From: Burkholderiales bacterium
GTDB taxonomy: Bacteria > Pseudomonadota > Gammaproteobacteria > Burkholderiales > Burkholderiaceae_C
Assembly: GCA_016213325.1 (NCBI GenBank)
Contig: JACRAY010000014.1
Location: forward strand, 62,001 to 126,000
DNA length: 64,000 nt
Direction of reading: 5' to 3'
How positions within the stretch are numbered: the first letter of the stretch is position 1; every line of letters begins with the position of its first letter. Both the position numbers and the translations under genes were made by a program. The notes below the pieces were generated by a model, which saw only the letters and a list, made by a program, of their open reading frames with translations, searched no databases and was not told where the DNA came from. Shown here in pieces: positions 10,070-17,537 of the stretch.

Positions 10070-10600
10070 TCAGCGCTTGATGCCGAACGCCCCGAACAGC
10101 TGCTCGGTGTTCTTCTGCATCTGCTCCTGCAGCTTCTCGAACGCCTGCTTGGACTGCTCGGCATACGAGCCCATCATCAGCGGGTTCTGGATGTTCATGA
10201 ACTGCGTCCACATCTCGGGCGTGAAGTTCTTCGACTGCTCGGCCAGCCTGGTCTGCAGGTCGGTCAGCGACTGCACGTTCTTCTCCAGGTACGTGCCCAT
10301 GAAGCCCTGCATGGCATGGCCGTAGAAGCGGATCAGGTTGGCCAGCGCTGCCTCGCTGAACATCGGCGTGCCGCCCGCTTCCTCTTCCAGGATGATCTGC
10401 AGCAGGATGCTGCGCGTGAGGTCGTCGCTGGTCTTGGCGTCGCGCACCACGAAGGGTTCGCTGTCCATCACCAGCTGCTTGACGTCGGCCAAGGTGATGT
10501 AGGTGGAGGTGTCCGTGTCGTAGAGCCGGCGGTTCGGGTACTTCTTGATCACGCGCTGCGCCGGTTTGGGCGCCCCGCTGGCTTTCTTGCTCGTCACCAC
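10070..10600 (-). CDS. phaR: Polyhydroxyalkanoate synthesis repressor
   Basis: PhaR binds DNA upstream of phasin and its own gene, and is released by binding nascent PHA granules. The 176-residue protein has the diagnostic N-terminal block RVIKKYPNRRLYDT, the PHB/PHA accumulation regulator DNA-binding domain, followed by the MFSEAALANLIRFYG region and a Gln-rich C-terminal helix. Two GTG codons in tandem (10600 and 10597) can serve as start; GGAGG lies 4 and 7 bases upstream, so the second may be preferred. With bdhA in the same window it supports a PHB-producing host. Confidence 0.93.
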   Translation of the reverse strand: MVTSKKASGAPKPAQRVIKKYPNRRLYDTDTSTYITLADVKQLVMDSEPFVVRDAKTSDDLTRSILLQIILEEEAGGTPMFSEAALANLIRFYGHAMQGFMGTYLEKNVQSLTDLQTRLAEQSKNFTPEMWTQFMNIQNPLMMGSYAEQSKQAFEKLQEQMQKNTEQLFGAFGIKR

Positions 10601-10670
10601 CCAGCCTCCTGCCTTCCTCTATTGCATCGCAGCAGATTCTAGGGAGGCGGCGCTGTGGCCGTGCCTAGGT

Positions 10671-11759
10671 TTACCCTGAAAGTGCTCCGGCGGGGAAGGA
10701 CAGGGTGAAGGCCGTGCCTTGCGGCTGCGAGGACTCGACCTCGATGAGCCCGCCGTGGGCCCGCGCGATATGGCGCACGATGAACAGGCCCAGCCCGATG
10801 CCGCGAACCCCGCCGCTGTGGTCGCCGCGGACCATCGGCTCGAACAGCACCGGCTTCACCTCGGCCGGGATCTCGGGCCCGAAGTTGTGCACCCGCACGA
10901 AGATGCGCCCGTTGCGCCCCGACGTCGTCACGGTGACCGGTGCGCCGGCCCGGCCGTAGCGCACTGCGTTCGCCACCAGGTTGCCCACGGCCTGCGAGAT
11001 CCGGTCGTGGTCCGCCATGCAGTCGCCGGGGCCGTCCCGCTCGTGGACGATGCAGCTCTCCGGAAAGGCCACGGCCAGCTGCCCGACACTCTCGCCGACG
11101 ACGGCATGCACGTCGATCGGCTTGGGCAGCATCTTCAGCGCACCCCCCACGCGGGCCTGCGTGAAGTCCAGCAGGTCCGAGATCAGCCGCTCGGCCGTCT
11201 CGACCGACCGCGCGACCCTCTCGACCACCGCCTCCTGCCGCTCGTCCAGCCCCATCCTGCGCAGCAGCAGGGCACTCATGCTCACCACCGACAGCGGGTT
11301 GCGCAGGTCGTGGCTGACGATGCCCATCATCTGGCCCGCCAGCTGCGCCAGGTCTTCCGCGCGCCGGCGCTGGGCCAGCAGCTCCTGCTCGTACTTGTGC
11401 CGGTCGTGCGCCATGAAGACGGCGGCATGCAGCTGCACCGAGCCTTCCCACGGCCGTTCGGCCAGGTTCAGCATCGTCGGCACGGCCTCGCCGTCGCTGC
11501 GGCGCATCTCCAGCTTGACCTCGGCCACCGAACCCTGCATGCGCAGCAGCGGTGCCAGGTGGGTCTGGTGGAAGATGCGCCCGCCGATGGTCAGCAGGTC
11601 CTGGATGCGCAGCTCGCGCACGGCCTCGGGCGTGTAGCCCAGCCAGCCCAGCAGCGTCGCATTGGCGTGCAGGATGCGCCCGGCGGCATCGGCCACCAGC
11701 AGGCCGCACGGCGCCTGTTCGTACAGTTCGGCAGGAGCCGGCAGCCGTTCTTCGGCCAA
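10671..11759 (-). CDS. PAS-domain sensor histidine kinase, soluble
   Basis: This 362-residue cytoplasmic kinase has an N-terminal PAS domain (about residues 12-115) and no membrane segment. A coiled linker is followed by HisKA with the phospho-acceptor in GIVSHDLRNPLS (His about 150) and a HATPase_c domain with NLVANAVRYG and GIGLGLF. The PAS sequence, especially FQDLLT-like IQDLLTIGGRIFHQTH and LLRMQGSV, resembles the PAS type seen in RsbP/RsbU-like phosphatases. The gene is 10 bases downstream of an RsbQ-like hydrolase, which suggests that the hydrolase supplies the signal to this PAS domain. No response regulator is adjacent. Confidence 0.85.
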   Translation of the reverse strand: MAEERLPAPAELYEQAPCGLLVADAAGRILHANATLLGWLGYTPEAVRELRIQDLLTIGGRIFHQTHLAPLLRMQGSVAEVKLEMRRSDGEAVPTMLNLAERPWEGSVQLHAAVFMAHDRHKYEQELLAQRRRAEDLAQLAGQMMGIVSHDLRNPLSVVSMSALLLRRMGLDERQEAVVERVARSVETAERLISDLLDFTQARVGGALKMLPKPIDVHAVVGESVGQLAVAFPESCIVHERDGPGDCMADHDRISQAVGNLVANAVRYGRAGAPVTVTTSGRNGRIFVRVHNFGPEIPAEVKPVLFEPMVRGDHSGGVRGIGLGLFIVRHIARAHGGLIEVESSQPQGTAFTLSFPAGALSG

Positions 11760-11769
11760 TCGCCCTCCC

Positions 11770-12564
11770 TCAGTGGGCGGCGAGGAAATCGTCCATCGCC
11801 GCCACGCTGGCGCCGGGGGCGCTCAGGTGCGGGCAATGGCCGACGTTCTCGATGATGCGCAGCGTGCAGTCCGGCAGGGTGCGGGCCATGTACTCGCCGA
11901 CGGCACGCGGGGCGATCACGTCGTCGCTGCACTGGAGGACCAGCGTCGGCGACTTGAGCTTCGGCAGGTCCGCGCGGTGGTCTGACAGGAAGGTCACGCG
12001 GGCGAAGTGCTTTGCGATGTCGGGGTCGGTGCGGCAGAAGCTGTTGGTGAGCTCCTGCGCCAGCTGCGGCTGGCCCGGCGCCCCCATGATCACGGGCGCC
12101 ATGTTGCTCGACCAGCCGAGGTAGTTGCTTTCCATCGTCTCCAGCAGCGACTCGATGTCGCTGCGCTCGAAGCCGCCGAAGTAGTCGCCATCGTTCACAT
12201 AGCAGGGCGACGGGCCCACCATGACCTGGGAGTGGAACAGGCCGGGCTCAGCCAGGTTGGCCAGCAGGCCAATCATCGCGCTGACCGAATGGCCGACGAA
12301 GACCGCCGGTCCGCCGGCCACTTCGCGCAGCACCTCGCACATGTCGCGGGCGTGGCCTTCCAGGGTGGCGTACTTGTCGCGGTCATAGGCACCGAGGTCC
12401 GAGCCACCGCTGCCGGTGAGGTCGACCAGGATGACCTGCGCGCGGCCTTCGTAGTGCGGCGCGAGCAGCCGCCACATGTTCTGGTCGCAGCCGAAGCCGT
12501 GCACGAACAGCATGGGCCGCCCGGACCCCGATACGTGCACGTTGTTGCGCTTCAGGACGGACAT
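11770..12564 (-). CDS. RsbQ-like alpha/beta hydrolase, probable signalling partner
   Basis: This 264-residue alpha/beta hydrolase closely resembles Bacillus RsbQ at the N-terminus (LKRNNVHVSGSG, VHGFGCDQNMW), the family that also includes the plant karrikin and strigolactone receptors KAI2 and D14. The catalytic triad is visible: Ser93 in VGHSVSAM, an Asp near 214-215 in CSDDVIAP and His243 in VGHCPHLSAP. In Bacillus, RsbQ works with the PAS phosphatase RsbP; here the next gene encodes a PAS histidine kinase. The start at 12564 has GAGGGG about ten bases upstream; an ATG at 12573 would add three residues but has poor spacing. Confidence 0.85.
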   Translation of the reverse strand: MSVLKRNNVHVSGSGRPMLFVHGFGCDQNMWRLLAPHYEGRAQVILVDLTGSGGSDLGAYDRDKYATLEGHARDMCEVLREVAGGPAVFVGHSVSAMIGLLANLAEPGLFHSQVMVGPSPCYVNDGDYFGGFERSDIESLLETMESNYLGWSSNMAPVIMGAPGQPQLAQELTNSFCRTDPDIAKHFARVTFLSDHRADLPKLKSPTLVLQCSDDVIAPRAVGEYMARTLPDCTLRIIENVGHCPHLSAPGASVAAMDDFLAAH

Positions 12565-12579
12565 GGTTTTCATTCCCCT

Positions 12580-12652
12580 CGGACAGATGCGGAATGGCCG
12601 AGTATGGGACGAGGCGCCGCCCACGGCTGTAGGCGGCGGCCGAATCTGTCCG
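12580..12652. promoter_or_regulatory. Inverted repeat upstream of the RsbQ-like gene
   Basis: CGGACAGAT (12580-12588) and its exact complement ATCTGTCCG (12644-12652) flank a 55-base GC-rich segment in the gap between the SGNH gene and the RsbQ-like gene. It could be a paired operator or a long-loop stem. No convincing -35/-10 pair was found. Confidence 0.3.
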
Positions 12653-12663
12653 GAAATTCGTGC

Positions 12664-13629
12664 TCAAGCAGGGTTCGGCCGGACGAGCAGCGCCTTCAGG
12701 TGTGCGTCGAAGACGGCCGCAACGCCCGCACGATTGAGGTGGTCGCTGTCGAAGTAGAAGCGAGCATCGGGCAGTGCACGGCCGAGGTTGTGCCATTCCA
12801 CTCCGATCGAGCCGGCCAGCCGTCCGACGGCCTCATCGAACTCATCTTCGCCCGGCAGTTCCGCGGCAAAGGCCGAAGGCATGGGCAGCTTCACGAACAC
12901 CACTTTCGCGCCGGACCGCCTGGCCAGCGCTGCGATGCCGGCGAGTTGCGCGAAGTAGCGCGCACGCCCGGCCCCCTGCCCGCCTGCCGGATAGAGATAC
13001 GCGATCCGCTTGCGAACCGCGGACTGCGAGACACGCCAGGTCCGGTCGAACTGGCCTTCGCCCTCCCACATGTCCACCTCGAAGCGCCCGCTGTCGTTGA
13101 CCTTCGCGAAACCCGTCGCGTAGTTCAGCCAGGCGCGCCAGTCGATGCCCTCCTCCACGACGTACCGCGCGAACTGTGAAGCCAGCTCCAAGCGCCACGG
13201 CGTATGCGCCAGCAGCTTCGGGTCGGCGAACCGGTCCTCGTTCCATGCCCTCGACTGGCAGGCAAAGGAGTCGACCACAACCATCACGTTCGCCGTGTGG
13301 TGGCGCGCGAGGTAGCGCTCGAGCACCGCACGCTGGTAGAGCGGGCCGGTGCCCTGGGCGGCCAGGTTGATGATCCTGCGTCCGGTCGCCCTTTCCATGA
13401 CGGTGCCGAAGCCCCCGAAGTCCAGCGGCATGGCGTGCGAGGCGCCGAGGATGACCCAGTCGTGGACTTCGTACGGATTGCTCTCGATCCTGAAGAACGG
13501 GTTGGCATGGCCGTTGCGCCAGGCCAGGCGCTCCGCGGCGGCGAAGAGCACGGCGTACAGGAGCAGCCCGAGCAGGACGAACCACGCACTCGCGCGCGCA
13601 AAGCTCGGGGCTCTCGTCGGCGTCGCCAT
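12664..13629 (-). CDS. SGNH-like protein, partner of the MBOAT acyltransferase
   Basis: This 321-residue protein has a single N-terminal membrane segment (about residues 15-35) and a large domain outside the cytoplasm. The motif ILGASHAM (Ser about 64) and the C-terminal FDSDHLNRAG resemble the Ser and Asp-x-x-His of AlgJ/AlgX/DltD-type SGNH proteins, which complete O-acetyl transfer begun by an MBOAT protein. It starts immediately after the MBOAT gene (TGACATG junction), which strongly suggests a functional pair. The acceptor is unknown. It is the last gene of the E1/cytochrome operon. Confidence 0.7.
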   Translation of the reverse strand: MATPTRAPSFARASAWFVLLGLLLYAVLFAAAERLAWRNGHANPFFRIESNPYEVHDWVILGASHAMPLDFGGFGTVMERATGRRIINLAAQGTGPLYQRAVLERYLARHHTANVMVVVDSFACQSRAWNEDRFADPKLLAHTPWRLELASQFARYVVEEGIDWRAWLNYATGFAKVNDSGRFEVDMWEGEGQFDRTWRVSQSAVRKRIAYLYPAGGQGAGRARYFAQLAGIAALARRSGAKVVFVKLPMPSAFAAELPGEDEFDEAVGRLAGSIGVEWHNLGRALPDARFYFDSDHLNRAGVAAVFDAHLKALLVRPNPA

Positions 13630-13630
13630 G

Positions 13631-15079
13631 TCAGAACTGCATGTAGATGAACTGGCGGGACTGCCAGTGGCCGAGCACGAGCAGCGCGACGAGGCCCGCG
13701 TAGCCGGCCGCCCACCTCAGGGCCACGGGCGCCTTGCGCAGGCGAGCCAGGATCGGTTGCCGCTCGTCCAGGATCTCGACGGCCACCAGGATCGCCACCA
13801 GCACCATCCCCAGCTTCTGCTCTGCGCTGAACGGGTAGCGGGCCAGCAGGGCCGGCAGCTCCACGGCCTGGCTGCCGATACGCTGCAGGATGGTCCACGC
13901 CTCCTGCAGGGTCTTCGCACGGAAGAACACCCAGCTGGCGAGGATGAGGTGGAAGGTGAGCAGGACCCGCAGCACCAGCCACGGCGTGCTGGCCGACACG
14001 CGCGGCCACGCCACGGCCAGGCGCGCCCAGGCCGGCCGTGTGGCGATGCCCGCCCACTGGCAGGCGCCGTTGATCGCGCCCCACGCGAGGAAGGTCCAGC
14101 CGACGCCCCAGCCCAATCCTGCGTGCCACAGGCCGCTCACGATGAAGACCAGCATCACGTTGGCGTAGCGCCGCATCGCGCCCGCCTCGCTGCCCCCGAG
14201 CGGGATGTACACGTAGTCGCGGAACCATTGCCCCAGCGACACGTGCCAGCGCGACGACCAGAACTCGGCGGTGCTGCGTGACAGGTAGGGCCGGCGGAAG
14301 TTCTCGGCGAGCTCGATGCCGAACAGCAGCGATACGCCGATGGCGATGTCCGTGTAGCCCGAGAAGTCGCAGTAGATCTGGAAGGCGAAGAAGTACACCG
14401 CCAGCAGCAGGTCGACCGGCGACGCGTAGTTCGCGATGGCGAAGGTCCTGTCCACGAACGGTGCGAGGTTGTCCGCGATGACGACCTTCTTGATGAGGCC
14501 CCATCCGATGAGTTGTGCGCCCAGCACCACCTGCTGCGGCGTGGCGCGCAGCGCGCCTCGCGCAAGCTGCGGCAGCAACCGCGTGCCGCGCTCGATCGGC
14601 CCCGCGAGGATCTTCGGGAACCAGGCCAGGAGCAGGGCCGCGTCGCGAGCGGGCGCGCTGTCAAGGAGCCCCCGGTTGCGGTCGGCGAGGTAGGCAACGG
14701 CGCCGAAGACATAGAAGGAGAAGCCCGCAGGAGCCGCAACGCCGATGCGAGGCCATTGCACGCCGGCCAGGCGAGCGGCTTCCGCCGCCGCGAAGTCGTG
14801 GAACTTCAAGGCGGCCAGCGAACCGACCAGCAGCACGATCGCGGCCACGAAGGCCTTGCGCCGCGCACCCGGGGATTCCATCCGGCCCGTGGCCGCATCG
14901 GTGAAGAGCACCACGGCCGTGACGGCGCCCAGCCACGCCAGGTTCCAGGGGTCGGCCCACCCGTAGAAAGCGCAGCTCGCGGCGAGCAGCCAGCCGAAGC
15001 GCCAGCGCGCCGGCAGCAGCACGAAGCCGGCCACGCAGGCGGCGAGGAACAGGAAGAAGTCGAGGGACGTGAACAGCAT
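13631..15079 (-). CDS. MBOAT family O-acyltransferase (AlgI-like)
   Basis: This 482-residue polytopic inner-membrane protein belongs to the membrane-bound O-acyltransferase family. It has the core blocks FYVFGAVAYL, QIYCDFSGYTDIAIG, FWSSRWHVSLGQWFRDYVYIPLGG and the catalytic histidine in VSGLWHAG (His about 319). AlgI-like proteins carry acyl groups from a cytoplasmic donor to an extracytoplasmic acceptor, usually a polysaccharide, with an SGNH partner, and that partner gene follows directly. No polysaccharide biosynthesis genes are in the window. Its place 24 bases after the second cytochrome gene puts it in the E1/cytochrome operon. Confidence 0.9.
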   Translation of the reverse strand: MLFTSLDFFLFLAACVAGFVLLPARWRFGWLLAASCAFYGWADPWNLAWLGAVTAVVLFTDAATGRMESPGARRKAFVAAIVLLVGSLAALKFHDFAAAEAARLAGVQWPRIGVAAPAGFSFYVFGAVAYLADRNRGLLDSAPARDAALLLAWFPKILAGPIERGTRLLPQLARGALRATPQQVVLGAQLIGWGLIKKVVIADNLAPFVDRTFAIANYASPVDLLLAVYFFAFQIYCDFSGYTDIAIGVSLLFGIELAENFRRPYLSRSTAEFWSSRWHVSLGQWFRDYVYIPLGGSEAGAMRRYANVMLVFIVSGLWHAGLGWGVGWTFLAWGAINGACQWAGIATRPAWARLAVAWPRVSASTPWLVLRVLLTFHLILASWVFFRAKTLQEAWTILQRIGSQAVELPALLARYPFSAEQKLGMVLVAILVAVEILDERQPILARLRKAPVALRWAAGYAGLVALLVLGHWQSRQFIYMQF

Positions 15080-15103
15080 GGCCGTGCCCGCCCCTGGGCC
15101 TGT

Positions 15104-15706
15104 TCAGTAGCTCGCGCCGCCCGCGCGAAGCTCCTTCGGGACGTCGTCGATGGGGATCGCGGCGTTGAGCACCAGGTAGTTGGCGAGCGCCTCGCGCTGC
15201 GCGGGCGACAGCCGGATCTGGATGTGGCTCGGCTTGTTCATGGTGCCCAGCCACGCTTCCTTCTTGCGGTCCTGCGTGACCACGACGGTGACGATGTGGC
15301 AGCCCTGGCACTTCTCGAGCGTCATGTCGCGCCCGTCCATCGGCAGCGCCTTCTCCAACGTGGGCACCGGAGAACCCGGCTTGACGCGGCCGGCCGCAAG
15401 CGGCAGGTTGAAGGCCATGTAGTCGGCCAGCGTCTGCCGCTCCTTGTCCGAGAGGCGCGCGGCGGCGGGGAACTGCTGCGAACGCGACTTGAGGATGGCC
15501 GCCCACTCGTCACGGGTGTGCCGTTCGGCCAGCAGGGCATTCACGTCGGCAGCCCCTGCGCCCGTGCCGATCACCTTCGCCAGCAGCGTGCGCCCGCCCT
15601 GCGGGACGAAGTCGAACACGTCGGCGGGCTGCGCCAGGGCCAGTGCGCCGGCGAGCAAGGCTGCGAGCGCCAGGGCGATTCGGGATGGGGAGTGCATGGT
15701 CTTCAT
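15104..15706 (-). CDS. Exported monohaem cytochrome c, operon copy 2
   Basis: This 200-residue protein has an N-terminal signal peptide (hydrophobic residues about 9-25, cleavage near ALA) and one haem c site, KCQGCH (Cys133, Cys136, His137). It shares with the preceding gene product the FDFxPxGGR motif, LPxDGRD just before the haem site and a C-terminal IDDVPKELR block, so the two are paralogues that arose by duplication. The region N-terminal to the haem (about 100 residues) matches no cytochrome fold that I know. The ATG at 15706 has GGGAGA six bases upstream. An electron-transfer role in the periplasm is inferred. Confidence 0.8.
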   Translation of the reverse strand: MKTMHSPSRIALALAALLAGALALAQPADVFDFVPQGGRTLLAKVIGTGAGAADVNALLAERHTRDEWAAILKSRSQQFPAAARLSDKERQTLADYMAFNLPLAAGRVKPGSPVPTLEKALPMDGRDMTLEKCQGCHIVTVVVTQDRKKEAWLGTMNKPSHIQIRLSPAQREALANYLVLNAAIPIDDVPKELRAGGASY

Positions 15707-15720
15707 TCGGTGTCTCCCGG

Positions 15721-16251
15721 TCAGAATCGCAGCTCGGGCGGTATGTCCTCCACCCGCATCGGCATGTTGATCTCCCCGTAGCGCGCGAAGTCCTCGCGCT
15801 CCTTCGGGGTCATGCGGATGTTGCGGTGGAAGGGCGCCAGGAACATGTTGCGCCAGCGCACGGCCGAGCCCCCCTGCGTCAGGAAGCTCGAGAAGAGCGA
15901 GTGGCACGACTGGCAGTGCTCCCACGCCGTATCGCGGCCGTCGCGCGGAAGCCCCGCAGCCCCCTGCCCCGGTGCGAGCGGCATGTGAACCGCCATGTAG
16001 GCGGCAAACGTCGCCTGCTCCCGGTCGGCCAGCGCGGGCTTGCGTTCGGCGGCGAGCGCGCGCCACGCGTCCTCGCTGCGTTGCTGGGCCGTGAGCGCGC
16101 GCAGCTGCGCGTCGGAGCCGCCCGCCAGGTCCACCAGGATGGCGCGGCCCCCGCGCGGCATGAAGTCGAAGTTGTCGCCGCCCGCGGCCAGCAGTCCCGG
16201 TGCAATGGCGAACACCGCGAGCAGCACGACGCCGCGGGGCAGCGCGGTCAC
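15721..16251 (-). CDS. Exported monohaem cytochrome c, operon copy 1
   Basis: This 176-residue paralogue of the next gene has a signal peptide (hydrophobic residues about 6-23), the FDFMPRGGR motif, LPRDGRD and the haem site HCQSCH (Cys113, Cys116, His117). Methionines C-terminal to the haem (RNMFL, IRMTP, INMPM) are candidates for the distal ligand. The GTG start at 16251 overlaps the stop of the zinc-ribbon gene in a GTGA junction, so translation is coupled. With the E1 genes upstream, it is a likely electron acceptor of the E1 reaction, though this is inferred. Confidence 0.78.
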   Translation of the reverse strand: MTALPRGVVLLAVFAIAPGLLAAGGDNFDFMPRGGRAILVDLAGGSDAQLRALTAQQRSEDAWRALAAERKPALADREQATFAAYMAVHMPLAPGQGAAGLPRDGRDTAWEHCQSCHSLFSSFLTQGGSAVRWRNMFLAPFHRNIRMTPKEREDFARYGEINMPMRVEDIPPELRF

Positions 16252-16523
16252 GGTGCCTGCCGCGCAGCGGCCTCCGCAAAGGAGAAGACGGGCACGGTCA
16301 GGCGCGTGCGGACGCGGCTTTCGTCGAAGCCGTCGCCGCGCAGCAGGTCGAGCACCAGCACCGTGGCGTCGTCGTAGAACTGCTCCCCGCAGCGCCGGCA
16401 GGTGAGCGCCGGAATGTCCTCCACGACGACCAGCCTTTCGTCGTGCCAGAAGGCAGAGGACACCCGGCCCGGGTGGACTTCGTCTGCACCGCACTGGGTG
16501 CAACGGGCGATGGATGCCTGCAT
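16248..16523 (-). CDS. YgiT/MqsA-type zinc-ribbon protein
   Basis: A 91-residue protein with two CxxC knuckles, RCTQCGADE near residue 8 and TCRRCGEQF near residue 41, separated by a beta-rich segment that includes the VEDIPALTCRRCGE motif typical of YgiT-type zinc fingers. In MqsA this domain is followed by an HTH antitoxin domain; here it stops after a short tail, and no MqsR-like toxin is adjacent. Its position between the E1 beta and cytochrome genes suggests an accessory or assembly role, not a toxin-antitoxin role. GGGAGGGG precedes the ATG. Confidence 0.75.
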   Translation of the reverse strand: MQASIARCTQCGADEVHPGRVSSAFWHDERLVVVEDIPALTCRRCGEQFYDDATVLVLDLLRGDGFDESRVRTRLTVPVFSFAEAAARQAP

Positions 16524-16535
16524 CGTGCCCCTCCC

Positions 16536-17507
16536 TCAGCCCACGAGCTTCTTCGCCGCGGCGACGATGTGGTCCGCGTTCGGGCGCATCCACAGGAACA
16601 TCTCGGGCGACGCCGGGGGCGGCGCGTCGGGGAAAGCCACGCGCTTGAAGCGCGCGCCCGTCACGTTCTCCGCCACGCGCGCGACCACCTCGGCACCCGG
16701 GCTCAGCGTGTAGTAGCCCTGGTCCACGGCCAGCAGGCGCCTGGTCTTGCGCACCGAATTGACGAGCGTCTCGGTGTCCATCGGCTTGATGCTGCGCAGG
16801 TCGATGACCTCCACGCTCATGCCCTGGCCCTTCAGCTTCTCGGCTGCATCCAGTATCTCTGGCATGCCGCCGCCGGAACCCACGATCGTGATGTCGCGCC
16901 CCACCTGGCGCACGGCGGCCTTGCCGAGCGGCACCGTGTACTGCTCGTCGGGCACTTCCTCCATGAGCTCGCGCAGGCCTGCCGGGTACAGGTACACGAC
17001 CGGGTCGGGGTCGCGCAGGGCGGAAACCATCATGCCCTTGGCGTCATACGGCGTGGACGGGACGACCGTCTTCACGCCGGGGATGTGCGCGTAGTAGGTG
17101 TCGATCTCGTAGTCCGAGTGCTGCCCGGCAAAGCCCGGCGTCTGCCCCGTCATCTCGAGGATGAAGACGATGGGCATGCTGGCGCGGCCGCCCGTCATGT
17201 GCCGCAGCTTGCCCGCGTGGTTCTGGATCACCTGGAAGCACATGCAGTTGCCCTGGTAGGGGATGTACGTGACGGCTTTCGAGCCGGCCAGGCCCGCGCC
17301 CAGCACGGCCGACGCCATCCAGTTCTCGTCGATGCCGGTGTTCAGCACGCGGTTGCGCGTGAACTCGGTCTCCAGGTTGATCACCGGCTTGCCGGGGTTG
17401 GCGGACACAGGCGGCGTGAGTTCGAACAGCCAAAGCATGTTCTTGTCCTGCCGCATCTCGTATTGGACGGCCTCGAGGACCGAATACATCCAGCTCTTGC
17501 GTGCCAT
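16536..17507 (-). CDS. Alpha-keto-acid dehydrogenase E1 beta subunit
   Basis: This 323-residue protein is the transketolase-like beta subunit of a heterotetrameric E1 (PDH/acetoin/branched-chain type). The conserved glutamate that activates the thiamine ring is in NTGIDENWMA (Glu61), and the downstream AGQHSDYEIDTYYAHIPG and VVPSTPYDAKG blocks are typical, as is the C-terminal VIDLRSIKPMD domain. It has no signal peptide. If it acts with the Tat-targeted alpha subunit, it would need to be co-exported as a folded complex. RBS AGGAG lies seven bases before the ATG. No E2 or E3 gene is in the operon. Confidence 0.9.
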   Translation of the reverse strand: MARKSWMYSVLEAVQYEMRQDKNMLWLFELTPPVSANPGKPVINLETEFTRNRVLNTGIDENWMASAVLGAGLAGSKAVTYIPYQGNCMCFQVIQNHAGKLRHMTGGRASMPIVFILEMTGQTPGFAGQHSDYEIDTYYAHIPGVKTVVPSTPYDAKGMMVSALRDPDPVVYLYPAGLRELMEEVPDEQYTVPLGKAAVRQVGRDITIVGSGGGMPEILDAAEKLKGQGMSVEVIDLRSIKPMDTETLVNSVRKTRRLLAVDQGYYTLSPGAEVVARVAENVTGARFKRVAFPDAPPPASPEMFLWMRPNADHIVAAAKKLVG

Positions 17508-17537
17508 GAGATATCTCCTGCGTGTTCGTTGGGGCGC

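Noticed and set aside
16248..16523. MqsRA-type toxin-antitoxin system.
   Set aside because: Only the zinc-ribbon half is present; there is no HTH domain and no toxin-like neighbour.
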